Assembly: GCA_963751595.1 (NCBI GenBank)
Contig: CAVVVC010000005.1
Span: 62,001-126,000 of the forward strand
Reading direction: 5' to 3'
Source: JAHEGP01 sp963751595
Lineage (GTDB): Bacteria; Pseudomonadota; Gammaproteobacteria; Pseudomonadales; JAHEGP01
Length of the DNA stretch: 64,000 nucleotides
The notes beneath the pieces are model-generated. The model saw only the letters and a list, made by a program, of their open reading frames with translations. It did not search any database and was not told where the DNA came from. The translations under genes were made by a program, and so were the position numbers. This document shows, in pieces, positions 1 to 8,361 of the stretch; positions within the stretch are counted from its first letter, which is position 1, and every line of letters starts with the position of its first letter.

Positions 1-189
1 CAGCCCAATTATCGAATAGCGCCCCCACTTCTCGCCCTGCTCCACCGACTCCAACAGATAGGAGTAAGGCCCCCGAGCCAGTTTGAGGTAACTGCTGACC
101 GGAGTGTCGAGATCAGCCAGAACTTCCAGAGTGACGGGGATGCGGTTATAGCCCTGCGCGGTGAGGGCTGCAAATTGTTCAGGTGTCAT
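1..189 (-). CDS. trpE: Anthranilate synthase component I, N-terminal part (cut by window edge)
   Basis: These are the first 63 codons of a gene running off the left edge. The product starts MTPEQFAALTAQGYNRIPV and continues with SSYLKLARGPYSYLLESVE and WGRYSIIG, the typical N-terminal region of TrpE, which makes anthranilate from chorismate in tryptophan synthesis. The ATG at 189 follows an AAGGA ribosome site about 7 bases upstream on the minus strand. It lies 200 bases downstream of gph in the same direction, the order seen in Pseudomonas (rpe, gph, trpE). The catalytic part is outside the window, so PabB or another chorismate-binding enzyme cannot be fully excluded, but the N-terminus and the neighbours fit TrpE. 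Confidence 0.85.
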   Translation of the reverse strand, partial: MTPEQFAALTAQGYNRIPVTLEVLADLDTPVSSYLKLARGPYSYLLESVEQGEKWGRYSIIGL

Positions 190-389
190 AAGCGATCCTT
201 GGAAAACCAGTGGCGGTGTCAATCAGTTTGCGGCAGCGGGCTTCACCAGCCCCCAACCGGCTGACCAAAGTCCACCAACCGCGCGGGCAGACACCCTGCT
301 GTAGTGCACAAACTCTGGCCACTCCAGAGCAAAGCGAAACGAGGACGGATTGTAACTGTGGTGGCGAAAAGGAGCCAGAGCCACCGGGA
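190..389 (-). other. gph-trpE intergenic region
   Basis: This 200-base gap could hold a trpE promoter or leader. On the minus strand there is a TACAAT box (354 to 349) with only a poor -35, and an inverted repeat CTCTGG-N5-CCAGAG. Two adjacent TGG (Trp) codons occur in one open frame, but without a convincing start codon or ribosome site, and no T-run terminator hairpin is visible. A trp leader is therefore not supported. Confidence 0.3.
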
Positions 390-1079
390 TCACGCCAGCA
401 GTTCGAGCAGGCTGTCGACGACGGCGTCCGCACCGAGTTGGGCGGCCTCAACGCCGCGGGAATAGCCGTAGCTGACGGCAATGACCCCGATGCCGGCATT
501 GCGAGCGGCACTCACATCGGTAGCGGAATCCCCCACCATAAGGCATGCACCGAGCGGTAAACCGAGACGCTCTGCCGCTACCCGCAGGGGCGCGGGGTCG
601 GGCTTTTTCTGTGCCAGCGAATCACCACCGAGAACTACCGAAAAAAAATCTTCCAGTTCGAGGTAACGCAGCAGCGGCGTGGTAAAGCGGATCGGCTTAT
701 TGGTTACGCAGGCCATGCCAATACCCCGCGCCTGCAGCCCTTGCAGCGCTGGCGCCACCCCCGGATAGGCAGCCGTTGCGCCACAACAACCCGCCTGGTA
801 GTGATCGAAAAATGCATCCAAACCGGCCTGAAACAGTGCCGCGGGCACTAGCTCGGGAGTGCAGCCGGTGGCGTTTGCCAGGGCGCGTCGCAGTAGCATG
901 GCGGCGCCGCTGCCAATCCACATTCTCACCGCGGGCTCTCCTGCCGGCGGCAGCTGCAGTTGCAGCAGGGTAGCGTCCAGCGCCGTTGCGATATCCGGCG
1001 CGCTATCCACCAGCGTGCCGTCGAGGTCGAATAACAGGGCCTTTGGTGCCGCCGCACCTGCTGGGTAGGGCCCCGGCAC
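390..1079 (-). CDS. gph: Phosphoglycolate phosphatase (HAD superfamily)
   Basis: A 229-residue HAD hydrolase predicted to dephosphorylate 2-phosphoglycolate. HAD motif I is LLFDLDGTLVDSAPDIA near residue 15, where the two Asp are nucleophile and acid/base. Motif II is in CVTNKP, and motif III/IV is KKPDPAPLR...MVGDSATDV. The DSAPDI stretch after motif I is characteristic of Gph/PGP. The start is GTG at 1079, whose first base is the last base of the rpe TAG stop, so the two genes are translationally coupled. The first dozen residues are rich in Ala and Pro and may be an extension. It sits in an amgK-murU-rpe-gph run on the minus strand. The family is certain and the substrate is inferred from the rpe/trpE context. 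Confidence 0.9.
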   Translation of the reverse strand: MPGPYPAGAAAPKALLFDLDGTLVDSAPDIATALDATLLQLQLPPAGEPAVRMWIGSGAAMLLRRALANATGCTPELVPAALFQAGLDAFFDHYQAGCCGATAAYPGVAPALQGLQARGIGMACVTNKPIRFTTPLLRYLELEDFFSVVLGGDSLAQKKPDPAPLRVAAERLGLPLGACLMVGDSATDVSAARNAGIGVIAVSYGYSRGVEAAQLGADAVVDSLLELLA

Positions 1080-1744
1080 TAAACCTTGCCCAACTCAGTG
1101 CGCATGGCATCGATTGCCTCGCGATAGCTGGAGGCGCCAAATATCGCGGAACCGGCTACGAAAGTATCGGCACCGGCGCGCGCAATCTCTGCGATGTTAG
1201 CAGGGCCCACACCACCGTCGATCTCAAGGCGAATATCACATCCGGACTGGTCGATCAGGGCCCGTGCCTCGCGCAGCTTGGACAGGGAAGATGGAATAAA
1301 CTTCTGGCCACCAAACCCCGGGTTCACTGACATCAGCAGAATCATGTCGAGCCTGTCAATCACATAGGGCACACAATCCAGCGGTGTTGCCGGATTGAAC
1401 ACCAGGCCGGCATTGCAACCGCGATCATGAATCAGTTGCAGGGAACGATCGATGTGCTGGCTGGCCTCGGGATGAAAAGTGATCCAGGACGCACCAGCAT
1501 CAGCAAACTGCTCTATCAAGCTATCCACAGGGCTCACCATCAAGTGCACGTCGATGGGAGCCTCGATTCCGTAATCGCGCAGCGCCCTGCACACCATGGG
1601 TCCAATCGTGAGATTGGGTACATAGTGATTATCCATGACGTCGAAGTGAACGACGTCAGCTCCCGCCTCCAGAACCTGTTCGACGGCCTCTCCCAGGCGC
1701 GCGAAATCCGCTGACAATATCGACGGTGCAATAAGGTATTCCAT
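1079..1744 (-). CDS. rpe: Ribulose-phosphate 3-epimerase
   Basis: A 221-residue TIM-barrel enzyme interconverting ribulose 5-phosphate and xylulose 5-phosphate in the pentose phosphate pathway. It begins MEYLIAPSILSADFARLG and contains VHFDVMDNHYVPNLTIGP, which carries metal-binding His and Asp residues. MSVNPGFGGQKFIP and EIDGGVGPANI supply the phosphate-binding and second catalytic Asp regions. Length is normal for the family. The ATG at 1744 follows a GGAG site about 9 bases upstream. It lies 23 bases after murU and overlaps gph by one base. Confidence 0.97.
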   Translation of the reverse strand: MEYLIAPSILSADFARLGEAVEQVLEAGADVVHFDVMDNHYVPNLTIGPMVCRALRDYGIEAPIDVHLMVSPVDSLIEQFADAGASWITFHPEASQHIDRSLQLIHDRGCNAGLVFNPATPLDCVPYVIDRLDMILLMSVNPGFGGQKFIPSSLSKLREARALIDQSGCDIRLEIDGGVGPANIAEIARAGADTFVAGSAIFGASSYREAIDAMRTELGKV

Positions 1745-1767
1745 GGTTGGTATCTCCGGGGAGTTGA

Positions 1768-2436
1768 TCAGTGAGTGACGCGAAGCTCGGCATCGAGCTC
1801 AGCCAGGCGCGCAGGCGTACCCACATCGTACCAGCGCCCGTGATAGCATTCTCCGGTGACCGCACCGGTGGGCTGCGACCGCAGCAGCGGCGCCAATGGT
1901 GACGGCCCGTCAGGAAGCGATGCGAACATCGCCGCAGACAGCACGCTGATCCCGGAAAAGGTGTAACACGGACCCTCGCCGGGCTTGATGACACCATCCG
2001 GATTCAGGCAAAAATCCCCCAGCGGATGTTGAGGCGGATTGGGCACCAGCACCAGGTGCGCAGCAACTCCCGGATCGATACCCCGTAGCGCGGCAAACGG
2101 ATAGTCGGTCCAGGTATCGCCGTTCACCACCACGAAGCGACGGGCGTTCAACAGCGGCAGCGCTCGCCTGATACCACCGGCGGTTTCCAGCGGTTCACCT
2201 TCGGGAGACAAGATAATGCGGGCGCCAAAGCGTGAGCCATCACCCACGAACGCTGCAACCTGCTCGCCCAGCCAGGCCGTGTTGATGACAATATCGGCCA
2301 TGCCCGCCGCAACCAGCGCTTCAATATGGTATTGAAGCAGGGGTTTACCGCCGACTTTCAGCAAGGGTTTGGGGGTGGTCGCCGTCAATGGACGCATGCG
2401 TTTGCCGTGCCCCGCAGCCAGGATCATCGCCTTCAC
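1768..2436 (-). CDS. murU: N-acetylmuramate alpha-1-phosphate uridylyltransferase
   Basis: A sugar-1-phosphate nucleotidyltransferase of about 222 residues. The N-terminus MILAAGHGKRMRPLTATTPK is the NTP-binding signature (G-x-G-x-R-x-x-P-x-T, then PKPLL). VVNGDTWTDYPF carries the metal-binding Asp. In the MurU pathway it makes UDP-MurNAc from MurNAc-1-P, bypassing de novo synthesis and conferring fosfomycin tolerance. The open frame extends far upstream, but that part overlaps amgK in another frame. The chosen start is GTG at 2436, overlapping the amgK stop as GTGA; ATG at 2427 is the alternative. Adjacency to amgK separates it from general glucose- or mannose-1-P transferases. Confidence 0.9.
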   Translation of the reverse strand: MKAMILAAGHGKRMRPLTATTPKPLLKVGGKPLLQYHIEALVAAGMADIVINTAWLGEQVAAFVGDGSRFGARIILSPEGEPLETAGGIRRALPLLNARRFVVVNGDTWTDYPFAALRGIDPGVAAHLVLVPNPPQHPLGDFCLNPDGVIKPGEGPCYTFSGISVLSAAMFASLPDGPSPLAPLLRSQPTGAVTGECYHGRWYDVGTPARLAELDAELRVTH

Positions 2437-3431
2437 AACGCGGGTTCCATGCGGCCCAGCAACCGCCGCAGCGGCCCCAGCTCCGGGTTGCGGTCGGCAG
2501 CCCCCCGCAGGTAAGCCAGGAAGCGGGGGACGTCTTGCAGATAGGCCGGTTTGCGGTCTCGGTGGCAGATACGGGCAAAGATGCCGATCACCTTGAGATG
2601 ACGCTGGGCCCCCATAAAATCGCAGTCCCGATAGAAAGCGTCGAAATCGGCGGGCACGGGCAATCCCGCCTCCCGGGCGCCCAGCCAATACTGTTCCAGC
2701 CAGACCATCAACCGAGGCTCCGGCCAACTGATAAAGGCATCTTTGAAAAGGCAAATGGGGTCGTAGCTGATCGGCCCGTAAACAGCATCCTGAAAGTCGA
2801 TAACCCCCGGGTTCGGCTTGCTGATCATCAGATTGCGCGGCATATAGTCGCGGTGCACATAGACCCGCTCCTGGGACAGCGCCCGGCTCACCAGCAACTC
2901 GAACAGCGCATCGAGCTCGGTGCGCAACTCGTCATCCAGGGTCCAACCCAGCTCCCGCCCCAGGTACCACTCGGGGAAGAGCTCCAACTCACGCCGCAGT
3001 AGGCCGGCATCGTATGCCGGCAATATCCCCGGGCGACTCCCCTGCTGGATCTTGATCAATGCACTGATGGCATCCGCAAACAGGGCATCGGCGTTATCGT
3101 TGTCGAGCACATCGAGGTAGGTCTGCGAACCGAGATCTTCAAGCAGCAGAAAACCGCGCTCGATATCGCTGGCGAGGATCGTCGGCACATGCACGCCGGC
3201 GCGGCCAAACAATGCAGCCACGGCGACGAAGGTCTGGCAGTCTTCCTGCTCCGGGGGCGCATCCATAACCATCAGGGTCTTGCCCTCGCTGTCGACGCGA
3301 AAATAGCGACGAAAGCTGGCATCGCTGGACGCGGGCTCCATCACTACATGGGTCTCGCCCAGTTGCACGGCAACCCACGCCTCCAGCTCCTGACGACGCC
3401 GGTCCGGCTTCGCCGTCTCGACTTTATGCAA
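2433..3431 (-). CDS. amgK: N-acetylmuramate/N-acetylglucosamine kinase
   Basis: A 332-residue aminoglycoside-phosphotransferase-fold sugar kinase that forms MurNAc-1-P or GlcNAc-1-P in cell-wall recycling. Visible motifs are SSDASFRRYFRV near residue 35 (nucleotide-binding lobe), FLLLEDLG, the catalytic loop VYVHRDYMPRNLM, and the metal-binding VIDFQDAVYGPISYD. Length matches Pseudomonas AmgK (about 340). The only start giving full length is a TTG at 3431, so the exact start is uncertain. It is coupled to murU by a GTGA overlap and diverges from lptD across about 140 bases. Confidence 0.92.
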   Translation of the reverse strand: MHKVETAKPDRRRQELEAWVAVQLGETHVVMEPASSDASFRRYFRVDSEGKTLMVMDAPPEQEDCQTFVAVAALFGRAGVHVPTILASDIERGFLLLEDLGSQTYLDVLDNDNADALFADAISALIKIQQGSRPGILPAYDAGLLRRELELFPEWYLGRELGWTLDDELRTELDALFELLVSRALSQERVYVHRDYMPRNLMISKPNPGVIDFQDAVYGPISYDPICLFKDAFISWPEPRLMVWLEQYWLGAREAGLPVPADFDAFYRDCDFMGAQRHLKVIGIFARICHRDRKPAYLQDVPRFLAYLRGAADRNPELGPLRRLLGRMEPAL

Positions 3432-3460
3432 CGAAAAATCCCCCGATTCCCCGCCACCGC

Positions 3461-3489
3461 TGGGCAGCGGCTGGCTAATGTTTTATTAT
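3461..3489 (+). promoter_or_regulatory. Putative sigma-70 promoter for lptD
   Basis: TGGGCA (3461-3466) and TATTAT (3484-3489) are separated by 17 bases, matching four of six and five of six consensus positions. Transcription would start near 3496, upstream of the preferred lptD TTG start at 3573 but downstream of the earlier ATG at 3426. This supports the shorter protein. Confidence 0.5.
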
Positions 3490-3572
3490 CGCCGTTCTTT
3501 CAGGACAATGAAAACAACACGTCGAAAAAACAGCGGCTCATCGATCACCCCCCCGACCCCGGAGAAACCAGC

Positions 3573-5960
3573 TTGGCGGAACCAAAGCCTGTCAATCGAC
3601 TGTCGCCAAGGGCTTTCCGTGGCCTGCTGCTGGCGCTTACCGTCGGTATCGGGGCACCCTATTCCGCCAGCGCGGGTGAGGCAGAGCGCGCCTACAATCG
3701 CTCCCTCGATTGGGTTCTGGTCGACGAGTTGAGCCCGGAGCAACTCGAGATTACCCACGCTTCCTGCGAGGGCGCCTACGTCGAGCCGGTCAACACCAAT
3801 CCGGAAGCCGGGCAGGATTCGGCTACCTCTCCGCTCAGGGGGTCCGCCGACACCTCGGAACTGACAAAAAACCAGCGCGCAACCCTGTCCGGCAACGTCA
3901 GTCTCGCCAAGGGGGATCTGCTGCTGAGAGCCGATGAAGCAACTTACGATTCCGAAACCGGCCAGCTCCACGCCGAGGGCAATATTGAACTGCGTGACAA
4001 GGGTTTACTGGTGCGGGGGAACACGGCACAGGTCGACGTCGAGGCCGGGACCGGAACCCTGGATGGCGCCCAGTATGTGTTCCATCAGGCCCATGCCCGG
4101 GGCTCAGCGGATCAGGTTGAGCGCGAATCCAAGGACATCGTCAAGCTCAGGAACGGCGTCTATACCCATTGCGCACCCACCAGCAAGGCCTGGCGGCTGA
4201 CGGCCGATGAAATTGAGCTGGATCAGGGAACCGGCTACGGCACCGCCCGGCACGCCAAACTTCGGGTCGCTGACGTGCCCATCTTCTACTGGCCCTATTT
4301 TACCTTCCCCATCGACAATCGACGTCGCAGCGGGCTGCTGTTTCCGTCCGTGAGTGCGTCTTCAAGCGCTGGCGGCCTGGATTTGTCGGTACCCTTTTAC
4401 TGGAATATTGCACCCAACTGGGACGCGACCCTTGCAGCGCGCTATATCGCCTCGCGGGGGGTCGCCGCCGAAGTCGAGGCGCGGCATCTGAATCGTTACA
4501 GTAGCTGGGTGGTCGCCGGCTCCTGGATCGACGACAAGGAGTTCGGCGACTCGCGCTGGTTCTATGCCGTCAACGAAAACGGCATCTTGCCGGGTGGCTG
4601 GTTTCATCGCATCAACTACACCGAGGTGAGCGACCGGGACTATCTCACCGATCTCAGCGGCGCCACCAGCCTGGAGATCAAGCGCAGCACCAGCCTGGAG
4701 CAAAGTGCCCTGATTGCAAAGGCCGGGCGTTATTTCAATTTCTCGGCCCAGTTCGTGCAGTACCAGGTAATCGACCAGTTTGTGGCCGAGCAGTACCGCC
4801 GCCTGCCTCAGTTGTTCCTCAACGTAAGCACCGACAACGAGTCATTTCGCCCCACCTGGTTACTCAAGGCCCAGATCACCCAGTTTGACATCGACAACAC
4901 CAACCGCGCCATCGGTTCTCGGGTTTACCTCGAACCGGGCATCAGTTATCCGATGTACCGTCCCTGGGGTTACATTACACCGACTTTCAAGGTGAAGTCG
5001 GTGCACTACGACCTCAATGACGATCACGACCTTATTCCCGGGCAGCCCGTCGTAGACGAGCGGCCGGCGGCAACCCTGCCCATGGCAAGCCTGGATGCCG
5101 GCCTGTATTTCGAGCGCCCCGCCCGGTGGTTTGACCAGTCGTTTACCAACACCCTTGAGCCAAGAATCTACTACCTCTACAACCAGTTTGAAGACCAGAC
5201 CGACCAACCACTGTTCGATACCGGCTTCACGACCTTCGATTACAATCAGCTGTTTCGGGAGAGCCGCTTTACCGGCTATGACCGCATTCCCGATGCCAAC
5301 CAGTTGTCCATCGGTGTCACTTCGCGCCTGATCCAGAACAGCAGCGGAACTGAAACTCTTTGGGCGAGCCTTGGTCAGATCTTTTACTTCAGGGATCGCA
5401 AGGTCAATATCCTGGAAGGAGACAATATCATCGACACCAGCGACAATTCCCAGCTCGCTGGTGAGATGGGATACCAGTGGACTCGCAACCTGCGCAGCTA
5501 TGTCTCGGCGCTCTACCAAACCGGCGACAACCAGCTCAACCAGGCGGGGGCGCGTTTTCGCTACAATAGCGATCGCGGCATGGTGCTCAACCTCGGGTAC
5601 AACTACCGTCGCCAGGGGGAAATCAGTATCAACGGCGTCACCATCGACAACACGATCCGCCAGACCGATATCTCGGCTATCGTGCCCCTGCGTCGTCACT
5701 GGGCGCTGCTGGGAAGGTACAATTACGACCACACCAATACCCGAACCCTGGGGCAGGTTTTCGGTATCGAATACAACTCCTGCTGCTGGAAGGCGCGGCT
5801 GGCTTACCAGAAGGGGCTGGATTCGTCACTGGAAACCGATCGGGGTATTTACTTCCAGATCGAGATGAAAGGCCTGGGTGGTACCGATACCGGTGTCAGC
5901 TCCGTGCTTGAAGACTCCATCGTAGGTTTTGAGGAATATGAAGAACGTGATCACTTTTAA
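3573..5960 (+). CDS. lptD: LPS-assembly outer membrane protein LptD
   Basis: The outer-membrane translocon subunit that, with LptE, inserts lipopolysaccharide into the outer leaflet. From the TTG at 3573 the product is about 795 residues (E. coli 784). It has a clean signal peptide with core RGLLLALTVGIGAPYSASA, an N-terminal OstA/LptA-like beta-jellyroll (roughly 95-200) and a long aromatic-rich beta-barrel. Four cysteines at about 65, 200, 737 and 738 reproduce the pattern of the two inter-domain disulfides known in E. coli. A GGAG site at 3561 is 8 bases before this TTG. An in-frame ATG at 3426 would bury the signal peptide and lies upstream of the likely promoter. The 3' end overlaps surA. 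Confidence 0.95.
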   Translation: MAEPKPVNRLSPRAFRGLLLALTVGIGAPYSASAGEAERAYNRSLDWVLVDELSPEQLEITHASCEGAYVEPVNTNPEAGQDSATSPLRGSADTSELTKNQRATLSGNVSLAKGDLLLRADEATYDSETGQLHAEGNIELRDKGLLVRGNTAQVDVEAGTGTLDGAQYVFHQAHARGSADQVERESKDIVKLRNGVYTHCAPTSKAWRLTADEIELDQGTGYGTARHAKLRVADVPIFYWPYFTFPIDNRRRSGLLFPSVSASSSAGGLDLSVPFYWNIAPNWDATLAARYIASRGVAAEVEARHLNRYSSWVVAGSWIDDKEFGDSRWFYAVNENGILPGGWFHRINYTEVSDRDYLTDLSGATSLEIKRSTSLEQSALIAKAGRYFNFSAQFVQYQVIDQFVAEQYRRLPQLFLNVSTDNESFRPTWLLKAQITQFDIDNTNRAIGSRVYLEPGISYPMYRPWGYITPTFKVKSVHYDLNDDHDLIPGQPVVDERPAATLPMASLDAGLYFERPARWFDQSFTNTLEPRIYYLYNQFEDQTDQPLFDTGFTTFDYNQLFRESRFTGYDRIPDANQLSIGVTSRLIQNSSGTETLWASLGQIFYFRDRKVNILEGDNIIDTSDNSQLAGEMGYQWTRNLRSYVSALYQTGDNQLNQAGARFRYNSDRGMVLNLGYNYRRQGEISINGVTIDNTIRQTDISAIVPLRRHWALLGRYNYDHTNTRTLGQVFGIEYNSCCWKARLAYQKGLDSSLETDRGIYFQIEMKGLGGTDTGVSSVLEDSIVGFEEYEERDHF

Positions 5961-7257
5961 GACCCATTGGCAACAATGCTGCAGGCTATGCCTGTTCGTG
6001 TCGGCCCTGTTTTTTACTGCCAGCAATACCAGTCTTGCCGTCGAACTCCTCGACCAGGTGGCGGCCATCGTCGACGATGACGTGGTCATGGAGAGCGAAC
6101 TGGATGAGCGCGTCGACCAGATCAGGAGCCAGCTCAGTTCCCAGGGCCGACCGCTGCCGCCGGAAGCCGAGATGCGCCAGCAGATTCTCAACCAGATGAT
6201 CGTCGAAAACCTGCAGCTGCAGATGGCGCGGCGGGCGGGCGTGCGCATCAGCGACGCCCAGCTCAACGACGCCATGACCCGGGTCGCGGCCCAGAACAAC
6301 CTCGGTCTCGACGATTTTCGAGCCATGCTCAAACAGCAGGGCATCTCCTACACCGCGACCCGGGAACAGGTTCGCAATGAAATGATTATCCAGCAGGTGC
6401 AGGCGGGCAACATCAACAACCGGGTGGAGATTACCGACCAGGAGATCGATAACTTCCTGAAATCCACCGAAGGCAAGACCCGCACCGCCGCTCAGTACCA
6501 CATTGCCCATTTGTTGCTGGGCATCGATGCGGTCAACATGCAGGCGGACGAAGCGCCCCAGCGTGGCGAGTTCGAGCGTGCCCGACGCGAGATTGAAAGC
6601 GGAACCCCGCTGCTGGCATGGTTGGAGCAGTATCGCCAGGGTGGTGGTCGGGAGATCCAGGGGGGCGACCTGGGCTGGCGCAAGGAAAGCGACTTACCTG
6701 CGGTGTTCGCCGAATTCGTCCCTTCCCTGGAACCCGGGCAGGTTGCCGGTCCCATTCGCAGCGGCGCAGGCATGCACCTGGTACAACTGATCGAGCGGCG
6801 CGGCGGCCCGCAGATCATCGACCAGACGCTGGCCCGCCATATTCTCGTCAAGCCCTCGGAAATTCGCACCGACGAGCAAAGCCAACAGTTATTGGAAGAT
6901 CTCCGGCGGCAAGTGCTGGCAGGGGAGGACTTTGCCGATCTCGCCCGCCAGTACAGCGAGGATTACGGCTCCGCGCAGGAGGGTGGCGAGTTAGGCTGGT
7001 CGCGCCCCGGGCAGTTCGTGCCCGAGTTCGAGGAGACCATGGACAGTCTCGCTATCGGCGAGGTATCCCAACCCTTTCGCAGCCAGTTCGGCTGGCATAT
7101 CCTGCAGGTGGAAGAGCGCCGCAAGTACGATATCAGCGCGGAAAATTCGCGGGAACAAGCCCGGCGCTACCTCTATCAACGCAAGTTCCAGGATGAGCTG
7201 GATGCCTGGCTGCAAAAAATCCGTGACGAAGCTTACGTAGATATCAAGAACGTATGA
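5938..7257 (+). CDS. surA: Periplasmic peptidyl-prolyl isomerase/chaperone SurA
   Basis: A 439-residue periplasmic chaperone for outer-membrane proteins such as LptD. A signal peptide (RLCLFVSALFFTASNTSLA) is followed by a SurA N-terminal chaperone domain starting VELLDQVAAIVDDDVVMESE. Two parvulin domains follow, at about 175-275 (AQYHIAHLLL...GGDLGWRKESDLP) and 285-390 (ARHILVKPSEI...GGELGWSRPGQFVPEF), then a C-terminal helix. The ATG at 5938 is preferred over a TTG at 5929. It overlaps lptD by 23 bases, and its stop overlaps the pdxA start as ATGA, so the three genes form one operon. Confidence 0.96.
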   Translation: MKNVITFKTHWQQCCRLCLFVSALFFTASNTSLAVELLDQVAAIVDDDVVMESELDERVDQIRSQLSSQGRPLPPEAEMRQQILNQMIVENLQLQMARRAGVRISDAQLNDAMTRVAAQNNLGLDDFRAMLKQQGISYTATREQVRNEMIIQQVQAGNINNRVEITDQEIDNFLKSTEGKTRTAAQYHIAHLLLGIDAVNMQADEAPQRGEFERARREIESGTPLLAWLEQYRQGGGREIQGGDLGWRKESDLPAVFAEFVPSLEPGQVAGPIRSGAGMHLVQLIERRGGPQIIDQTLARHILVKPSEIRTDEQSQQLLEDLRRQVLAGEDFADLARQYSEDYGSAQEGGELGWSRPGQFVPEFEETMDSLAIGEVSQPFRSQFGWHILQVEERRKYDISAENSREQARRYLYQRKFQDELDAWLQKIRDEAYVDIKNV

Positions 7258-8255
7258 CGCCCTGTCTTGCCATCACGCCCGGGGAGCCCGCGGGCATCGG
7301 GCCCGACATCGTGCTCCAGAGTGCGATGCGAACCCACGCGGTGCGCACCATTGCCATAGCCGATCCAACCCTGCTGCGCGAGCGCGCCAGGCAGTTGGGC
7401 CTGGCCCTGCGGATTGTCGAGATCGAAGGCGAGATTCCTACCCGGCCCGCGCCGGCCGGTGAGCTCTGGGTTCGCCCGGTTTCGCTCAGTGCGAGCTGCC
7501 AGCCCGGACAACTCAACCCGGCCAATAGTCGCTACGTACTCCAGACCCTGGACCTGGCCATCAGCGGTTGCCAGGCCGGAATCTACCAGGGCATGGTCAC
7601 CGCACCGGTCAACAAGGCCGTGATTAACGACGCGGGCATCCCGTTTACCGGCCATACCGAATACCTCGCGGCCAGAACGGATACCCCAAAGGTGGTGATG
7701 ATGCTCGCCAGCGAGCAACTGCGGGTGGCTCTGGTCACCACGCACCTGCCGTTGCGCGCGGTCAGCGATTCCATTAATGCCACCCTGCTGCGCCAGACCA
7801 TCGAAATCCTGCGACACGATCTGCAGCACTATTTCGCCATCAGCCAACCCCACATTGCGGTACTGGGGCTGAACCCCCATGCCGGTGAGGGCGGGCATAT
7901 GGGGCGAGAGGAAATCGAAATCATCGGACCAGTGCTGGACGCCTGTCGGGAACGGGGCATGCGACTCACCGGGCCGCTGCCCGCCGACACCGCGTTTTCA
8001 CCCCAGAACCTGGAGCGGGTCGATGCCTTCCTGGCGATGTATCATGACCAGGGCCTGCCGGTGCTGAAGTCGAAGAGCTTTGGCGGCGGTGTCAACATCA
8101 CCCTGGGCCTGCCCATCGTGCGCACCTCCGTGGACCATGGCACGGCGCTGGTACTGGCAGGCAGGGGGCGGGCCAGCAACGGCAGCTTACTCCAGGCCAT
8201 TGATATGGCAGCCTTTATGGCCGCAAGTCAGGTGAGTGGCTCCCCGTCCCCTTAA
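7254..8255 (+). CDS. pdxA: 4-hydroxythreonine-4-phosphate dehydrogenase
   Basis: A 333-residue NAD-dependent enzyme that oxidises and decarboxylates 4-phosphohydroxy-L-threonine in pyridoxal 5'-phosphate synthesis. It starts ITPGEPAGIGPDIV and contains MVTAPVNKAVI and FTGHTEYLA (metal-binding His). LGLNPHAGEGGHMGREE and MYHDQGLPVLK provide further metal and substrate residues of the family. The ATG overlaps the surA stop. In E. coli and Pseudomonas the next gene is rsmA; here rsmA is 32 kb further on. Confidence 0.97.
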   Translation: MTPCLAITPGEPAGIGPDIVLQSAMRTHAVRTIAIADPTLLRERARQLGLALRIVEIEGEIPTRPAPAGELWVRPVSLSASCQPGQLNPANSRYVLQTLDLAISGCQAGIYQGMVTAPVNKAVINDAGIPFTGHTEYLAARTDTPKVVMMLASEQLRVALVTTHLPLRAVSDSINATLLRQTIEILRHDLQHYFAISQPHIAVLGLNPHAGEGGHMGREEIEIIGPVLDACRERGMRLTGPLPADTAFSPQNLERVDAFLAMYHDQGLPVLKSKSFGGGVNITLGLPIVRTSVDHGTALVLAGRGRASNGSLLQAIDMAAFMAASQVSGSPSP

Positions 8256-8361
8256 AAGGTGGATTCGTCATGACGGTCACCGCTCAGCTACAACCCCCAG
8301 AGGCCAACCCGCCGGTGAGCGGGGCCTGACAACCCACTTCCATTGAGAACAGGTTTATCCC

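Noticed and set aside
190..389. trp leader peptide/attenuator upstream of trpE, suggested by two adjacent TGG codons
   Set aside because: No start codon with a ribosome site in that frame and no terminator hairpin with T-run.
4860..5732. 290-codon minus-strand frame in lptD
   Set aside because: Antisense to the beta-barrel coding region; composition is biased and no family is recognisable.
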